Source: Candidatus Heimdallarchaeota archaeon
Lineage (GTDB): Archaea; Asgardarchaeota; Heimdallarchaeia; Heimdallarchaeales; Heimdallarchaeaceae
Reading direction: 5' to 3'
Length of the DNA stretch: 16,572 nucleotides
Assembly (NCBI GenBank): GCA_023135215.1
Contig: JAGLTP010000540.1
Coordinates: 1-16,572, forward strand
The translations under genes were made by a program, and so were the position numbers. The notes under the pieces are model-generated. The model saw only the letters and a list, made by a program, of their open reading frames with translations. It did no database searches and was not told the origin of the DNA. Each line of letters starts with the position of its first letter. The first letter of the stretch is position 1. Shown one piece after another: positions 1 through 6,690 of the stretch.

Positions 1-68
1 TTAAATACTTTTTGTTTATTTGGTAATATCTACGAAGCAAGAGAACCCCCTTTGAGAGTTTCTACAGC

Positions 69-617
69 TTAACTTTCTTCACGTAGATACCATCCTCTGT
101 CCATCGGTTTACGTTTATATTCACTTATTACCACGCTACTTGGTTTAGCATAATCTAGCTCTGAAGAATCAATTTTAGCACGACCGACCCCATAATGTAG
201 GTCGTTCTCACCTGTTATTATGAGAAAGTCATCTTTCTTGAAATCTGATTCGATGTTCTTAATATTGGTTACAAAAATAGGTTTTCCATAAAGAAATTGA
301 TTTGTTTTGACACGCAATATTCTTTTTGTTAAAGGTAAAATTAATGCAGCTCCTTCTATCTCAAGTAGAAATTCTGTATCCGAAAAAGTTCCTAAAGGTG
401 TTCCTGCGGCATAAACATCATGCTCAACCTCATCTAGTACTTCACTCACTTTTTGTGGAACTGAGTATGCTTCTCTCACCTTTCCTTCTCTAATCCAAAG
501 AATTTGATTTTCGAGAGCATTAAGAGACAAAGAACCAAATTGATTTTCAATAAATCTGAAAACAAGTTTTTCTTCTTCTGTAGAAGCTCTTCTAAAGCTT
601 AATTGTTTCTCTGTCAT
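69..617 (-). CDS. Nip7-like pre-PUA/PUA ribosome-biogenesis protein
   Basis: The 182-residue product resembles Nip7 along its whole length, and its size is close to eukaryotic Nip7. The N-terminal part (about residues 5-95) has the archaeal-Nip7-like RRAS opening and a GKVREAYSV / AAGTPLGTF pattern. The C-terminal part (about 100-180) is a PUA RNA-binding domain with NQFLYGKPIF and a HYGVG strand. Nip7 proteins act in large ribosomal subunit maturation by binding pre-rRNA. The ATG (617-615) overlaps the stop of the upstream methyltransferase gene as TAATG. A GGTGA Shine-Dalgarno sits 7 nt before it, inside the upstream gene's end, so translation is probably coupled. It could be described simply as a PUA-domain protein; the two-domain match makes Nip7 the better call. 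Confidence 0.85.
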   Translation of the reverse strand: MTEKQLSFRRASTEEEKLVFRFIENQFGSLSLNALENQILWIREGKVREAYSVPQKVSEVLDEVEHDVYAAGTPLGTFSDTEFLLEIEGAALILPLTKRILRVKTNQFLYGKPIFVTNIKNIESDFKKDDFLIITGENDLHYGVGRAKIDSSELDYAKPSSVVISEYKRKPMDRGWYLREES

Positions 618-1585
618 TACAATTTCACCATTTTTGCAATAAAAAATCCTTCACCTCTCGTTTTGTGAGGGTAAAGTCTTCTTGTTTTAGTTATCTGTGG
701 ATTTATCTTAAACTCTTCAAAGTCTTTTATTCCTGGATCTCCTTCCAAATCTATTTCAATAAGTTGCACAGTTTCTTGTTCAAGTATCTTTGATATAACT
801 AATTCATTTTCTTCAGGTTCAAGTGAGCACGTACAATAGACTATTTCACCATCTAGCTTAAGAGTTTCTATTGCTTCTGTGAGTAGAGATACCTGATTGA
901 TATGATAATTCATTATGTCCTCTATACTCTTAGATTGTTTTCTTGATTTATCTTTGATAATGATTCCAGAACCTGAACAAGGGGCATCAAGAAGAATCTT
1001 ATCAAATGCTAGGTTAAGTGAAGAAATATTTCTAGAATCCATATTCATGATAATTGTATTTTTTACTCCCATTCGTGCAAGATTTGAACGTAAAATTCGG
1101 CATCTATTTGAACTTATTTCAGAAGCTAAAACAGTTCCTTTATTCTGCATGAGTTGTGCTAGATGCGCAGTTTTCCCACCTGGTGCTGCTGCAAAATCTC
1201 CGACAAGCTCACCCTCTTTAGGATTAAGAACTCTAGAAGGATGCATTGAGTTCTTACCCTGAAGCATATAATAGCCATTTAAGTATTCTGGAGTAGCTCC
1301 AATGGGTACAGAAGATTTTACAACTCTTTTCCCTTCAGGTAATCCCTTAATATCCTCTAGTTTAACTCCCTTCTTTTCCAGTAATAGCTTGATTTGAGAA
1401 GTTGATGCTCGTAGTGAATTGAGTCTTATGACTTTGTGTAGTTCTAATTCATTAAAATACAATAATTGCTTTGTTTCTTCTTCCCCTATCATCTCTATAA
1501 AACGTTTAATCATATATTTTTGGTAACCAAATTGTTTTCCGATATCATAAACATCATTATGAGAGCTAGAAGAAGTCATAATCAT
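617..1585 (-). CDS. RNA m5C methyltransferase, Nop2/NSUN/RsmB family
   Basis: This 322-residue SAM-dependent enzyme methylates cytosine C5 in rRNA or tRNA. Motif I, the SAM site, is DFAAAPGGKT at residues 130-139. Motif IV is DAPCSGSG at 200-207, with Cys203 the residue that helps release product. Motif VI is YCTCSLEPEENE at 250-261, with Cys253 the expected nucleophile. The C-terminal RRLYPH...GEGFFIAKM block is also typical of the family. The N-terminal 90 residues match the usual small RNA-binding lobe, and no PUA domain is fused; a separate Nip7-like PUA protein follows directly (TAATG overlap). That neighbour favours an rRNA (Nop2-like) target over tRNA, but this is inference. The start is ATG 1585; a second in-frame ATG lies at 1579. 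No SD is visible. A TATA-like ATTATTAT around 1605-1612 would suit a nearly leaderless message. Confidence 0.9.
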   Translation of the reverse strand: MIMTSSSSHNDVYDIGKQFGYQKYMIKRFIEMIGEEETKQLLYFNELELHKVIRLNSLRASTSQIKLLLEKKGVKLEDIKGLPEGKRVVKSSVPIGATPEYLNGYYMLQGKNSMHPSRVLNPKEGELVGDFAAAPGGKTAHLAQLMQNKGTVLASEISSNRCRILRSNLARMGVKNTIIMNMDSRNISSLNLAFDKILLDAPCSGSGIIIKDKSRKQSKSIEDIMNYHINQVSLLTEAIETLKLDGEIVYCTCSLEPEENELVISKILEQETVQLIEIDLEGDPGIKDFEEFKINPQITKTRRLYPHKTRGEGFFIAKMVKL

Positions 1586-1631
1586 CTAATTTTATTGTAA
1601 AAAGATAATAATTGTTGTGGTTCATCGTATT

Positions 1632-1790
1632 CTATTTTTTTGTAAACCAAGGAAAGAAAGCATTGATTCTTTTTTTGTATTCCTGAAACTCGGGATTGTT
1701 ATCGTATTTCTTTTTCAATAAAGGAATTCCAGAAACCTTCAGAATTAAAAACGTTACAACTAGCGAACCTAAAATTGAAATAATATTATG
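1632..1790 (-). pseudogene. Relic of a DUF1295 (steroid-reductase-like) protein, C-terminus only
   Basis: Reading the minus strand from 1790 to the TAG at 1634-1632 gives 52 open codons that look like the C-terminal end of DUF1295 membrane proteins. The recognisable parts are VTFLILKVSGIPLLKKKY, then NPEFQEYKKRINAFFPW and a final TKK. In intact members this end follows about 200 residues of transmembrane helices, none of which remain. There is no ATG or GTG start, and the frame is closed just upstream by TAA at 1793-1791. Beyond that stop the same frame reads a short hydrophobic stretch and then another stop near the egsA start, which suggests erosion as well as truncation. It lies entirely in the gap between the methyltransferase gene and egsA. 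It is unlikely to be translated. Confidence 0.7.
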
Positions 1791-1828
1791 TTAACCAAAG
1801 AACTTTATGAAGAAAAAAAGAGGAATCC

Positions 1829-1836
1829 CTTTAATA
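1829..1836 (+). promoter_or_regulatory. TATA-like box for egsA
   Basis: A CTTTAATA sequence preceded by a purine-rich BRE-like run (GAAGAAAAAAAGAGG, from about 1809) is centred about 29 nt before the egsA ATG. With no Shine-Dalgarno upstream of that ATG, this spacing predicts a leaderless transcript starting at or near the start codon. The call is from pattern and distance only. Confidence 0.4.
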
Positions 1837-1861
1837 CAAGCTGACGAAAGTTTCTGTTATA

Positions 1862-2932
1862 ATGACTGGCATAGTAAATGAATTCAAACATGTAGAGATG
1901 CCACAGCTTTTGTCTCTCGGAACGAACATGATACAAAGTTTACCTGAAATAATTGATAAATTATCACTCGAAAAAAATTGTCTTCTTATTACAGATAAAT
2001 TTCTTGAAGATAAATATGCAAAAACAACTAAGGAAATTTTAGAAGATCATGGAGAGTTCAAAGTTATTTTATCTACAATCGAGGATAGCACTTTAGAAGA
2101 AGTCGAAAAACAAATTATCCTCCTAAATGAGGTAAAAACTGACTTTGTAATTGGTTTAGGCGGAGGAAAACCAATCGATGTAGCAAAATTGACTTCTTTT
2201 AAGGTTAATCAAAGGTTTATATCAATACCAACAATTGCAAGTCATGATGGAATAGCCAGCTCTAGAGCTTCGTTACAAGGAATAGAAGAAAGACACTCGA
2301 TTCAAGCACGACCTCCAATTGCTGTAATAGCTGATACTAACATTTTAGATGATTCTCCATTTAGGTTTACTTCCTCAGGTTGCGGCGATATCCTAGCTAA
2401 ACAGACATCTCTGAAAGATTGGTTATTAGCTCATCGATTAAAAAATGAACCCATCTCTCCTACCTCTATTGCTCTTGCGGAAATGACAGTAAAATTAGTG
2501 GTTCAAAATGCTGATCTAATTAGAAGCCAAGCAGAAGGTTATAGTCGAATAGTAATGAATTCACTAATTGGGAGCTCCTTAGCTATGTGTGTGGCTGGAT
2601 CTTCCAGACCAGGAAGTGGTTCTGAACACATGTTTAGCCACGCTCTAGATTCTATTCTAAAAACACCTGCATTGCATGGAGAACAATGTGCTCTTGGATC
2701 TCTAATGATGGCTTATCTTCATGATTTGGATTGGGAAGAAATTAAAATTACATTGCTAAAGTTGAACTTACCTGTTAGGGCTAAAGACCTTCATATCACA
2801 GATGACGATATAATAAAAGCTCTAACAATTGCACATACAATAAGACCCGAGAGATATACAATTTTAGGTAAAGATGGCTTAACTCATGAAGCAGCAGTAA
2901 GAGTAGCAGAGAAAACTGGAGTTATAGAATAA
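1862..2932 (+). CDS. egsA: sn-glycerol-1-phosphate dehydrogenase
   Basis: EgsA reduces dihydroxyacetone phosphate with NAD(P)H to sn-glycerol-1-phosphate, the backbone of archaeal membrane lipids; it is cytosolic and zinc-dependent. The 356-residue length is typical. Visible motifs are the glycine-rich nucleotide site GLGGGKPIDVAKL (98-110), the PTIASHDGIAS substrate/nucleotide segment (123-133), SSGCGDILAK (171-180), GSGSEHMFSHALD (251-263) and LHGEQCALG (271-279). The expected metal ligands Asp176, His256 and His272 are all present. This separates it from glycerol dehydrogenases of the same superfamily, which lack the archaeal pattern. The ATG at 1862 has a TATA-like box about 29 nt upstream and no SD. 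A co-directional UPF0179 gene follows after 50 bp. Confidence 0.95.
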   Translation: MTGIVNEFKHVEMPQLLSLGTNMIQSLPEIIDKLSLEKNCLLITDKFLEDKYAKTTKEILEDHGEFKVILSTIEDSTLEEVEKQIILLNEVKTDFVIGLGGGKPIDVAKLTSFKVNQRFISIPTIASHDGIASSRASLQGIEERHSIQARPPIAVIADTNILDDSPFRFTSSGCGDILAKQTSLKDWLLAHRLKNEPISPTSIALAEMTVKLVVQNADLIRSQAEGYSRIVMNSLIGSSLAMCVAGSSRPGSGSEHMFSHALDSILKTPALHGEQCALGSLMMAYLHDLDWEEIKITLLKLNLPVRAKDLHITDDDIIKALTIAHTIRPERYTILGKDGLTHEAAVRVAEKTGVIE

Positions 2933-2982
2933 TTATCACCATTCTCAAAATTAAAAAACAGTATCAAAAAAGACTACCTGCA

Positions 2983-3420
2983 ATGGTCATTACATTACTA
3001 CCGAAAGACACAGCGAAAATAGGTTACAAGTTTACACATTTAGGGAAAACTCAAATTTGTAATCGATGCTCTCTTCTGAAAGTTTGTGTTGATGTATTGA
3101 AAGAGAATTTTACGTATCAAGTAACTGAAGTTAGAGAAAAAGAACACATGTGCTTGATTGATAATCAAATAATGATTGTATGTAACGTAGAAGAGACAAG
3201 TGACATTATCTCAGTAAGGAAACAGAAATACTTGGAAAATATAGTGCTCAACAGAGCAGTACTAATGTGCAACGAAATTCTATGTCAGTACTATGAAAAT
3301 TGTATGTCTCCAGTTTATATTAAAAAAGAGAAAGTCAAAATAATGAACATAATTGAAGATATTGAATGTCCATTAAAATACGATTTAGTTCTTGTTGAAG
3401 CTAAAAAAATAAGTAATTAA
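2983..3420 (+). CDS. UPF0179 family protein, cysteine-rich, function unknown
   Basis: The 145-residue product matches the archaeal UPF0179 pattern: an N-terminal strand region, then CNRCSLLKVC (Cys26, Cys29, Cys35), a lone Cys57 after His55, a C-terminal half with CNEILCQYYENC (Cys96, Cys101, Cys107), and ECP near the end (Cys129). Such regularly spaced cysteines suggest a zinc or iron-sulfur site, but the family has no established biochemical role and I assign none. There is no signal peptide or membrane helix, so it is probably cytosolic. The start is ATG 2983 with no SD; an A/T-rich AATTAAAAAA around 2950-2959 is about 28 nt upstream, consistent with its own leaderless message. It ends 14 bp from the convergent FKBP gene. 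Confidence 0.75.
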   Translation: MVITLLPKDTAKIGYKFTHLGKTQICNRCSLLKVCVDVLKENFTYQVTEVREKEHMCLIDNQIMIVCNVEETSDIISVRKQKYLENIVLNRAVLMCNEILCQYYENCMSPVYIKKEKVKIMNIIEDIECPLKYDLVLVEAKKISN

Positions 3421-3434
3421 ATTGAAAAAAAGGT

Positions 3435-4136
3435 TTATCTTTTCTTTTTCTCAATTTCATAATGTTCAATGAAAGTTACTTTATTGTATTTGGTAGTAAT
3501 CTCTCCCATGTCCCTAGTTACTCCATTTCTTATAAATTGAATATATTCCATAAAACGTGTGTTCTTAGGTAACTCTACAATTATACTCTTGTCTTTTAGC
3601 TCAATTTTAGTAGATGAAAAATCAACACCTGGGAGCCTCTTCTCAAGCAAGCAGATAAATTGCTCTGTAATATCTGTGATCTTCTTCACTATTTCTATGT
3701 CATAGATTAAATCATGTCCTGCTAAATCGTGATTGAAATCAACTTTTACTCTGCTGCTTGAAACCTTCAAAATTCTCCCTGATTGACCTCCTATCTCAAC
3801 TTTCATATCTTCTTTAGGCTTGATCTGATGTCGTTGAAACTCTCTTCGTTGTATCAATCTAATTTTAGATCTATCTCTTAATCCAAAGCCTTCTTTAGCT
3901 TCAATATCAAAGGTTTTTGTATCTCCTTCTTTCATACTAACTAGTTGTTTTTCAAGTCCAGGTGGCAACCAACCCTTTCCAATAATTAGTGTAAATGGTC
4001 GATAAATAATTTTCTCGTCAAAGATGTCTTCTTTCTTAGCTGTATTTTCATAAGTTGTATCAAAAACAGAATTATCTTCTTTCATTCTTCCAATGTAGTT
4101 TACTTTAACCATGTCGCCTGATTCAAGAGATGCCAT
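3435..4136 (-). CDS. FKBP-type peptidyl-prolyl isomerase with insert domain and extra C-terminal domain
   Basis: This 233-residue protein belongs to the archaeal long FKBP (SlyD-like) group, which catalyses proline cis-trans isomerisation and has chaperone activity. The FKBP core opens with GDMVKVNYIGRM (7-18), continues through VFDTT (24-28) and FTLIIGKGWLPPGLEKQLVSMKEGD (48-72, with Trp56 in the active-site floor), and closes with LIYDIEIVKKI (143-153). The chaperone-type insert-in-flap domain lies at about 90-138. After the core, about 80 residues form an additional domain (about 155-233), as in longer archaeal members. No signal peptide or membrane anchor is visible, so it is cytosolic. 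The ATG at 4136 has a GGTG SD-like element about 6 nt upstream and a palindromic TATA-like box further up, so it is a separate transcript from the HD gene behind it. Confidence 0.88.
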   Translation of the reverse strand: MASLESGDMVKVNYIGRMKEDNSVFDTTYENTAKKEDIFDEKIIYRPFTLIIGKGWLPPGLEKQLVSMKEGDTKTFDIEAKEGFGLRDRSKIRLIQRREFQRHQIKPKEDMKVEIGGQSGRILKVSSSRVKVDFNHDLAGHDLIYDIEIVKKITDITEQFICLLEKRLPGVDFSSTKIELKDKSIIVELPKNTRFMEYIQFIRNGVTRDMGEITTKYNKVTFIEHYEIEKKKR

Positions 4137-4185
4137 TTTTTACACCACGTTTTTCTGATTATCAATTACAAAGTAATGTTTCAGT

Positions 4186-4195
4186 CTTATTTAAG
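4186..4195 (-). promoter_or_regulatory. TATA-like box for the FKBP gene
   Basis: The palindromic decamer CTTATTTAAG is centred about 54 nt before the FKBP ATG. Placing a start site about 25 nt downstream leaves a leader of roughly 28 nt that contains the GTGGTG SD-like element. The box and the SD are thus mutually consistent. Confidence 0.4.
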
Positions 4196-4221
4196 TTCTG
4201 TTTTTTCACTTAAATATGTAA

Positions 4222-4887
4222 CTATGAAAGATTAGTAATTATCATTTCAAAGTTTGAATTCTCTATTCCTTTTTCTGCTTGTTTTACAAAATCTCTGAGC
4301 ATTTCTGTCTCTTTCTCAGCTATTTTTCTAGTTAGGTCAAATCTCATCAAACCTGGAAGCCTGAATAATTTCTCTTCAAAATGTTCTAATGCTCGCTCTA
4401 GATCATATCCCTGTTCTACACTATAACTTATTGTTCTGTAAAGCCCTATAGCACCCAAAGCATCCAACGCATCTGCATCTTTAAGGATTTTACCTTCTTT
4501 TGTAGTAGGTTCTATCTTCTTGCTATATCTATGACTCAGAATTATATCTTTAATTTCCAATACCATATCATTAAGAGAATTTTGAATCAAAAAAGAAGAT
4601 GCAGTTTCAGCACTTGTTTCAGCATGACATTTCCCTAGCGTATCTTCTAGTGGTCTTCCAACATCATGGAAAAGTGCTGCTATAACAACAACATCGATAG
4701 CCCCATCTAATTTACTTGCAAGACTAATACAAGAATTTACAACCCTGATAGTATGTTCAAGGGAATGTGATTCTTTATTATTATAAAGTAGAAATTGCTG
4801 TCTAACAAATTGATAAGCTTTTATTAGAAATTCTCTAAATTCAGAAACACTTGAAAAATATTTCAGATTCTCATTTTGAATTTTCAT
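4222..4887 (-). CDS. HD-domain phosphohydrolase (YedJ-like)
   Basis: This 221-residue cytosolic protein carries an HD metal-dependent phosphohydrolase domain. Candidate metal ligands are His45 in SLEHTIRVV, the His74-Asp75 doublet in AALFHDVGRP, His88 (KCHAETSAETA), His119 (ILSHRY), and Asp137/Asp139 in EGKILKDADALDALGAIG (131-148). The DADxLDAxGAIG signature places it with YedJ-like HD proteins rather than SpoT or cNMP phosphodiesterases. The substrate is unknown; the superfamily hydrolyses nucleotides and other phosphomonoesters or diesters. A strong SD (AAAGGAGAT) sits 7-8 nt before ATG 4887 and overlaps the end of the upstream phosphoesterase gene, whose stop is 3 nt away, so the two are surely cotranscribed. 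It is the last gene of the five-gene cluster that starts at 7346. Confidence 0.85.
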   Translation of the reverse strand: MKIQNENLKYFSSVSEFREFLIKAYQFVRQQFLLYNNKESHSLEHTIRVVNSCISLASKLDGAIDVVVIAALFHDVGRPLEDTLGKCHAETSAETASSFLIQNSLNDMVLEIKDIILSHRYSKKIEPTTKEGKILKDADALDALGAIGLYRTISYSVEQGYDLERALEHFEEKLFRLPGLMRFDLTRKIAEKETEMLRDFVKQAEKGIENSNFEMIITNLS

Positions 4888-4890
4888 TTG

Positions 4891-5550
4891 CTATCTCCTT
4901 TCATGAATATTATGAATTTGACCTTCAACACTAAAATCTTCTCTTATCGTAATAATTGCATAACTTCCTCTTGTTATAGGTCCTGGATTGACTACTGTAC
5001 AATTTTGTAATTTTGAAATTGTAGGGGAATCATGGATGTGCCCAGAAACAATTAGAAATATATTTTGAAACTTTTCTATTGCAATTTTCAGTTCTCTTGA
5101 TCCAGCATGGCGGTCAAATGAAACTATATCTGCTTTTGTTCCATAAGGTGGAGCATGAGTAAGCAAACATAATTTTTCATCAATTTTCTCCTTTTTTTTC
5201 AAGATTTTATAATTTATTTTGGGTTTGTCATTACCAAATCCAATAATGGTAAAAAAATCGAGCTTGCAGGGTTTTGATTCAACAAAAATAGCGCTAGTTG
5301 CTATATCTTCTACATCGAAATATGGATCACAATTACCAAGAATAAAGAAAGTATCTCTAAAATCCTGTGTTATTCTATTCAACACATTATTCAAGTCTTC
5401 ATATGATCCAAAATTAGTTATGTCTCCTGCTATTAAGCAGATTTCGGGTGGGTTGGAAGATTTTTGCACCTCTTTCAGAACAGAATTTAGAGTTACTGTT
5501 TGATTATGAATATCCGAAAGAACCAAGATTTTCGAGAACAACAGATTCAC
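4891..5550 (-). CDS. Calcineurin-like metallophosphoesterase (YfcE/MJ0936-type)
   Basis: The full dimetal phosphoesterase signature is present in 219 residues: LSDIHN (Asp13, His15), AGDITNFGS (Asp43), LGNCDP (Asn73), THAPPYGTKAD (His132), SGHIHD (His171, His173) and the late NPG strand (188-190). Related small archaeal and bacterial enzymes hydrolyse phosphodiesters; the natural substrate is not predictable. No signal or membrane helix is seen, so it is cytosolic. The GTG at 5550 overlaps the preceding stop as GTGA. However, a perfect GAGGTG SD (5555-5550) ends on that GTG, and its best-spaced start is the TTG at 5541 (8 nt), which would give 216 residues beginning MFSKILVLSDIHN. The first three residues are therefore uncertain. 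The HD phosphohydrolase follows after 3 nt. Confidence 0.88.
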   Translation of the reverse strand: MNLLFSKILVLSDIHNQTVTLNSVLKEVQKSSNPPEICLIAGDITNFGSYEDLNNVLNRITQDFRDTFFILGNCDPYFDVEDIATSAIFVESKPCKLDFFTIIGFGNDKPKINYKILKKKEKIDEKLCLLTHAPPYGTKADIVSFDRHAGSRELKIAIEKFQNIFLIVSGHIHDSPTISKLQNCTVVNPGPITRGSYAIITIREDFSVEGQIHNIHERR

Positions 5551-6167
5551 ACCTCTATAACAAATAACTCCAAGAAAGTGAATACACCTGAATAAACAAA
5601 CGTGTCTTCATTTGTGTTAAATTTCCAGAGTTCGAAAACAATCTTTATACTTCTATCTCCTCCTAGAAAGAGTAAAATGTCTTCATTTACAAAGAGTGTA
5701 GTGTTTGTAGGCTCCCAGATGTAATAATCACTGAATTGGCTAGGTGATTCTTTTTCTGCTTTTGTTGCGCATGATAGTATTTTTTCGTAAGTGTCATTAG
5801 GATACATTTGATAGCTTGATGATGACGAAAGAGGAACCATTGTACTTAGATTCTGTGATAATTTAGTAAGTTTAATCTGTAATTGGTAGTAAACAACCTT
5901 ATTTTCGAAATTTTTGACAACAAAGAAAATAGATTCATTTCTATCAGTATACAATCCTGCTGGATATCCATATGTAACATAAGTCCCCAGATCCTCTCTA
6001 TAGATGTATAATGATAACTCAGAGAATTGTTCATCTGATGATGGTATGAAAATAACAATTACAATAATTAGAACAGACGAAACTACAAGGACCGCAAGAC
6101 TGAATGCAACCATTTTCTCCAAATTAAAATTATGGAAGAAATTTTTTGGTTTCTTATTCTCAGTCAT
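5547..6167 (-). CDS. Single-pass membrane protein resembling the DUF1616 extracellular domain
   Basis: I place the start at ATG 6167, not at the longer frame's 6281, because an ideal SD (GAGGAGG, 6174-6180) precedes it by 7 nt. This gives 206 residues. A short basic cytoplasmic end (1-18) is followed by one membrane helix (about 19-41) and an outside beta-rich domain of about 165 residues. That domain contains YGYPAGLYTDRNESIFFVVKNFENKVVYYQLQIKL (67-100), the layout of the C-terminal domain of archaeal DUF1616 proteins, where a tyrosine/glycine strand and a NxE turn recur. Three N-x-S/T sequons near 77, 106 and 124 could be N-glycosylated. Its first 8 nt overlap the upstream gene and its stop overlaps the phosphoesterase start. 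The DUF1616 assignment is moderate and the function unknown. Confidence 0.7.
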   Translation of the reverse strand: MTENKKPKNFFHNFNLEKMVAFSLAVLVVSSVLIIVIVIFIPSSDEQFSELSLYIYREDLGTYVTYGYPAGLYTDRNESIFFVVKNFENKVVYYQLQIKLTKLSQNLSTMVPLSSSSSYQMYPNDTYEKILSCATKAEKESPSQFSDYYIWEPTNTTLFVNEDILLFLGGDRSIKIVFELWKFNTNEDTFVYSGVFTFLELFVIEV

Positions 6168-6690
6168 TTTTATCCTCCTCAGAAGTTTCTTCATAAACAA
6201 TAACGAGATTACTATATTCTTCAAGTTGCTTTGCTTTATACCAAGGATAGATTTTCTTGAAGAATACAAATACCAAAGCAACTGATAGCAAAGCAGATAC
6301 AGAACCCAATAGAGAAAAGAGAATTCTTGATTTTTGCTTTGTTGAATCTACCACTTCTTTTATTTTTTCTATAAGATCATCAAGCTGTTCAGTTGCATCG
6401 TTTGCCTTTTGTAATGCTACTTCATAATCCCCTTCCAGATATTCATCGCTAGCTTCTTTGATTAGATTTCTAGCGGAATCTGCTTTTACAACTAACTCAG
6501 TTATTTCTATCTTCTTTGTCGAGCTTTCTTCTAAAAGAATGACAACCTCAATAAGCTTTGCTTGTGCATTTTGAATGGAGTTTGCTGCATCTTGTTCTAA
6601 TTGTGCAAAAGAGGATTGAGATGTTATGAGAGTAAAGAAAATAAAAAAGTATCCAAAAAATTTCAGATTTTTTCGTATTTTTACTATCAT
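6160..6690 (-). CDS. Exported helical protein with C-terminal membrane anchor, unknown function
   Basis: The 176-residue product has a signal sequence (basic residues 3-10, hydrophobic 11-28, likely cleavage near SFA/QL at 29-30). An outside region of about 90 residues (30-120) follows, strongly helical and acidic, with a SDEYLEGDYEVALQKANDATEQLDDLIEKI stretch resembling a lone TPR-like or coiled-coil hairpin. Then come a membrane helix (about 122-144) and a cytoplasmic tail of about 32 residues ending in an acidic cluster. I recognise no named family. The ATG at 6690 overlaps the upstream stop (ATGA), and the gene sits between two parts resembling the two halves of DUF1616. It may be a partner subunit bridging the outside domain of one and the membrane bundle of the other; this is inference. 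Confidence 0.7.
   Translation of the reverse strand: MIVKIRKNLKFFGYFFIFFTLITSQSSFAQLEQDAANSIQNAQAKLIEVVILLEESSTKKIEITELVVKADSARNLIKEASDEYLEGDYEVALQKANDATEQLDDLIEKIKEVVDSTKQKSRILFSLLGSVSALLSVALVFVFFKKIYPWYKAKQLEEYSNLVIVYEETSEEDKND

Noticed and set aside
1..68. Possible end or promoter of another gene at the left edge
   Set aside because: Only an A/T-rich stretch follows the Nip7 stop; there is no start codon, hairpin or coding signal in 68 bases.
915..1262. Plus-strand open frame of 115 codons opposite the methyltransferase gene
   Set aside because: It is antisense to conserved catalytic motifs, has no recognisable domain and no SD or promoter; it is a by-product of the real gene's codons.
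3421..3470. Possible hairpin between the convergent UPF0179 and FKBP genes
   Set aside because: The TTGAAAAAAAGG and CTTTTTCTCAA segments pair only imperfectly and the right arm is within the FKBP coding end; A/T richness explains it.
6168..6281. Extension of the DUF1616-like outside protein to 6281
   Set aside because: The 38 extra codons lie inside the upstream gene in another frame, and an ideal GAGGAGG SD marks ATG 6167 as the start.
5846..6285. Small frames at 5846-6058 (minus) and 6004-6285 (plus)
   Set aside because: Both overlap well-supported membrane-protein genes with good start signals and show no sign of being coding.
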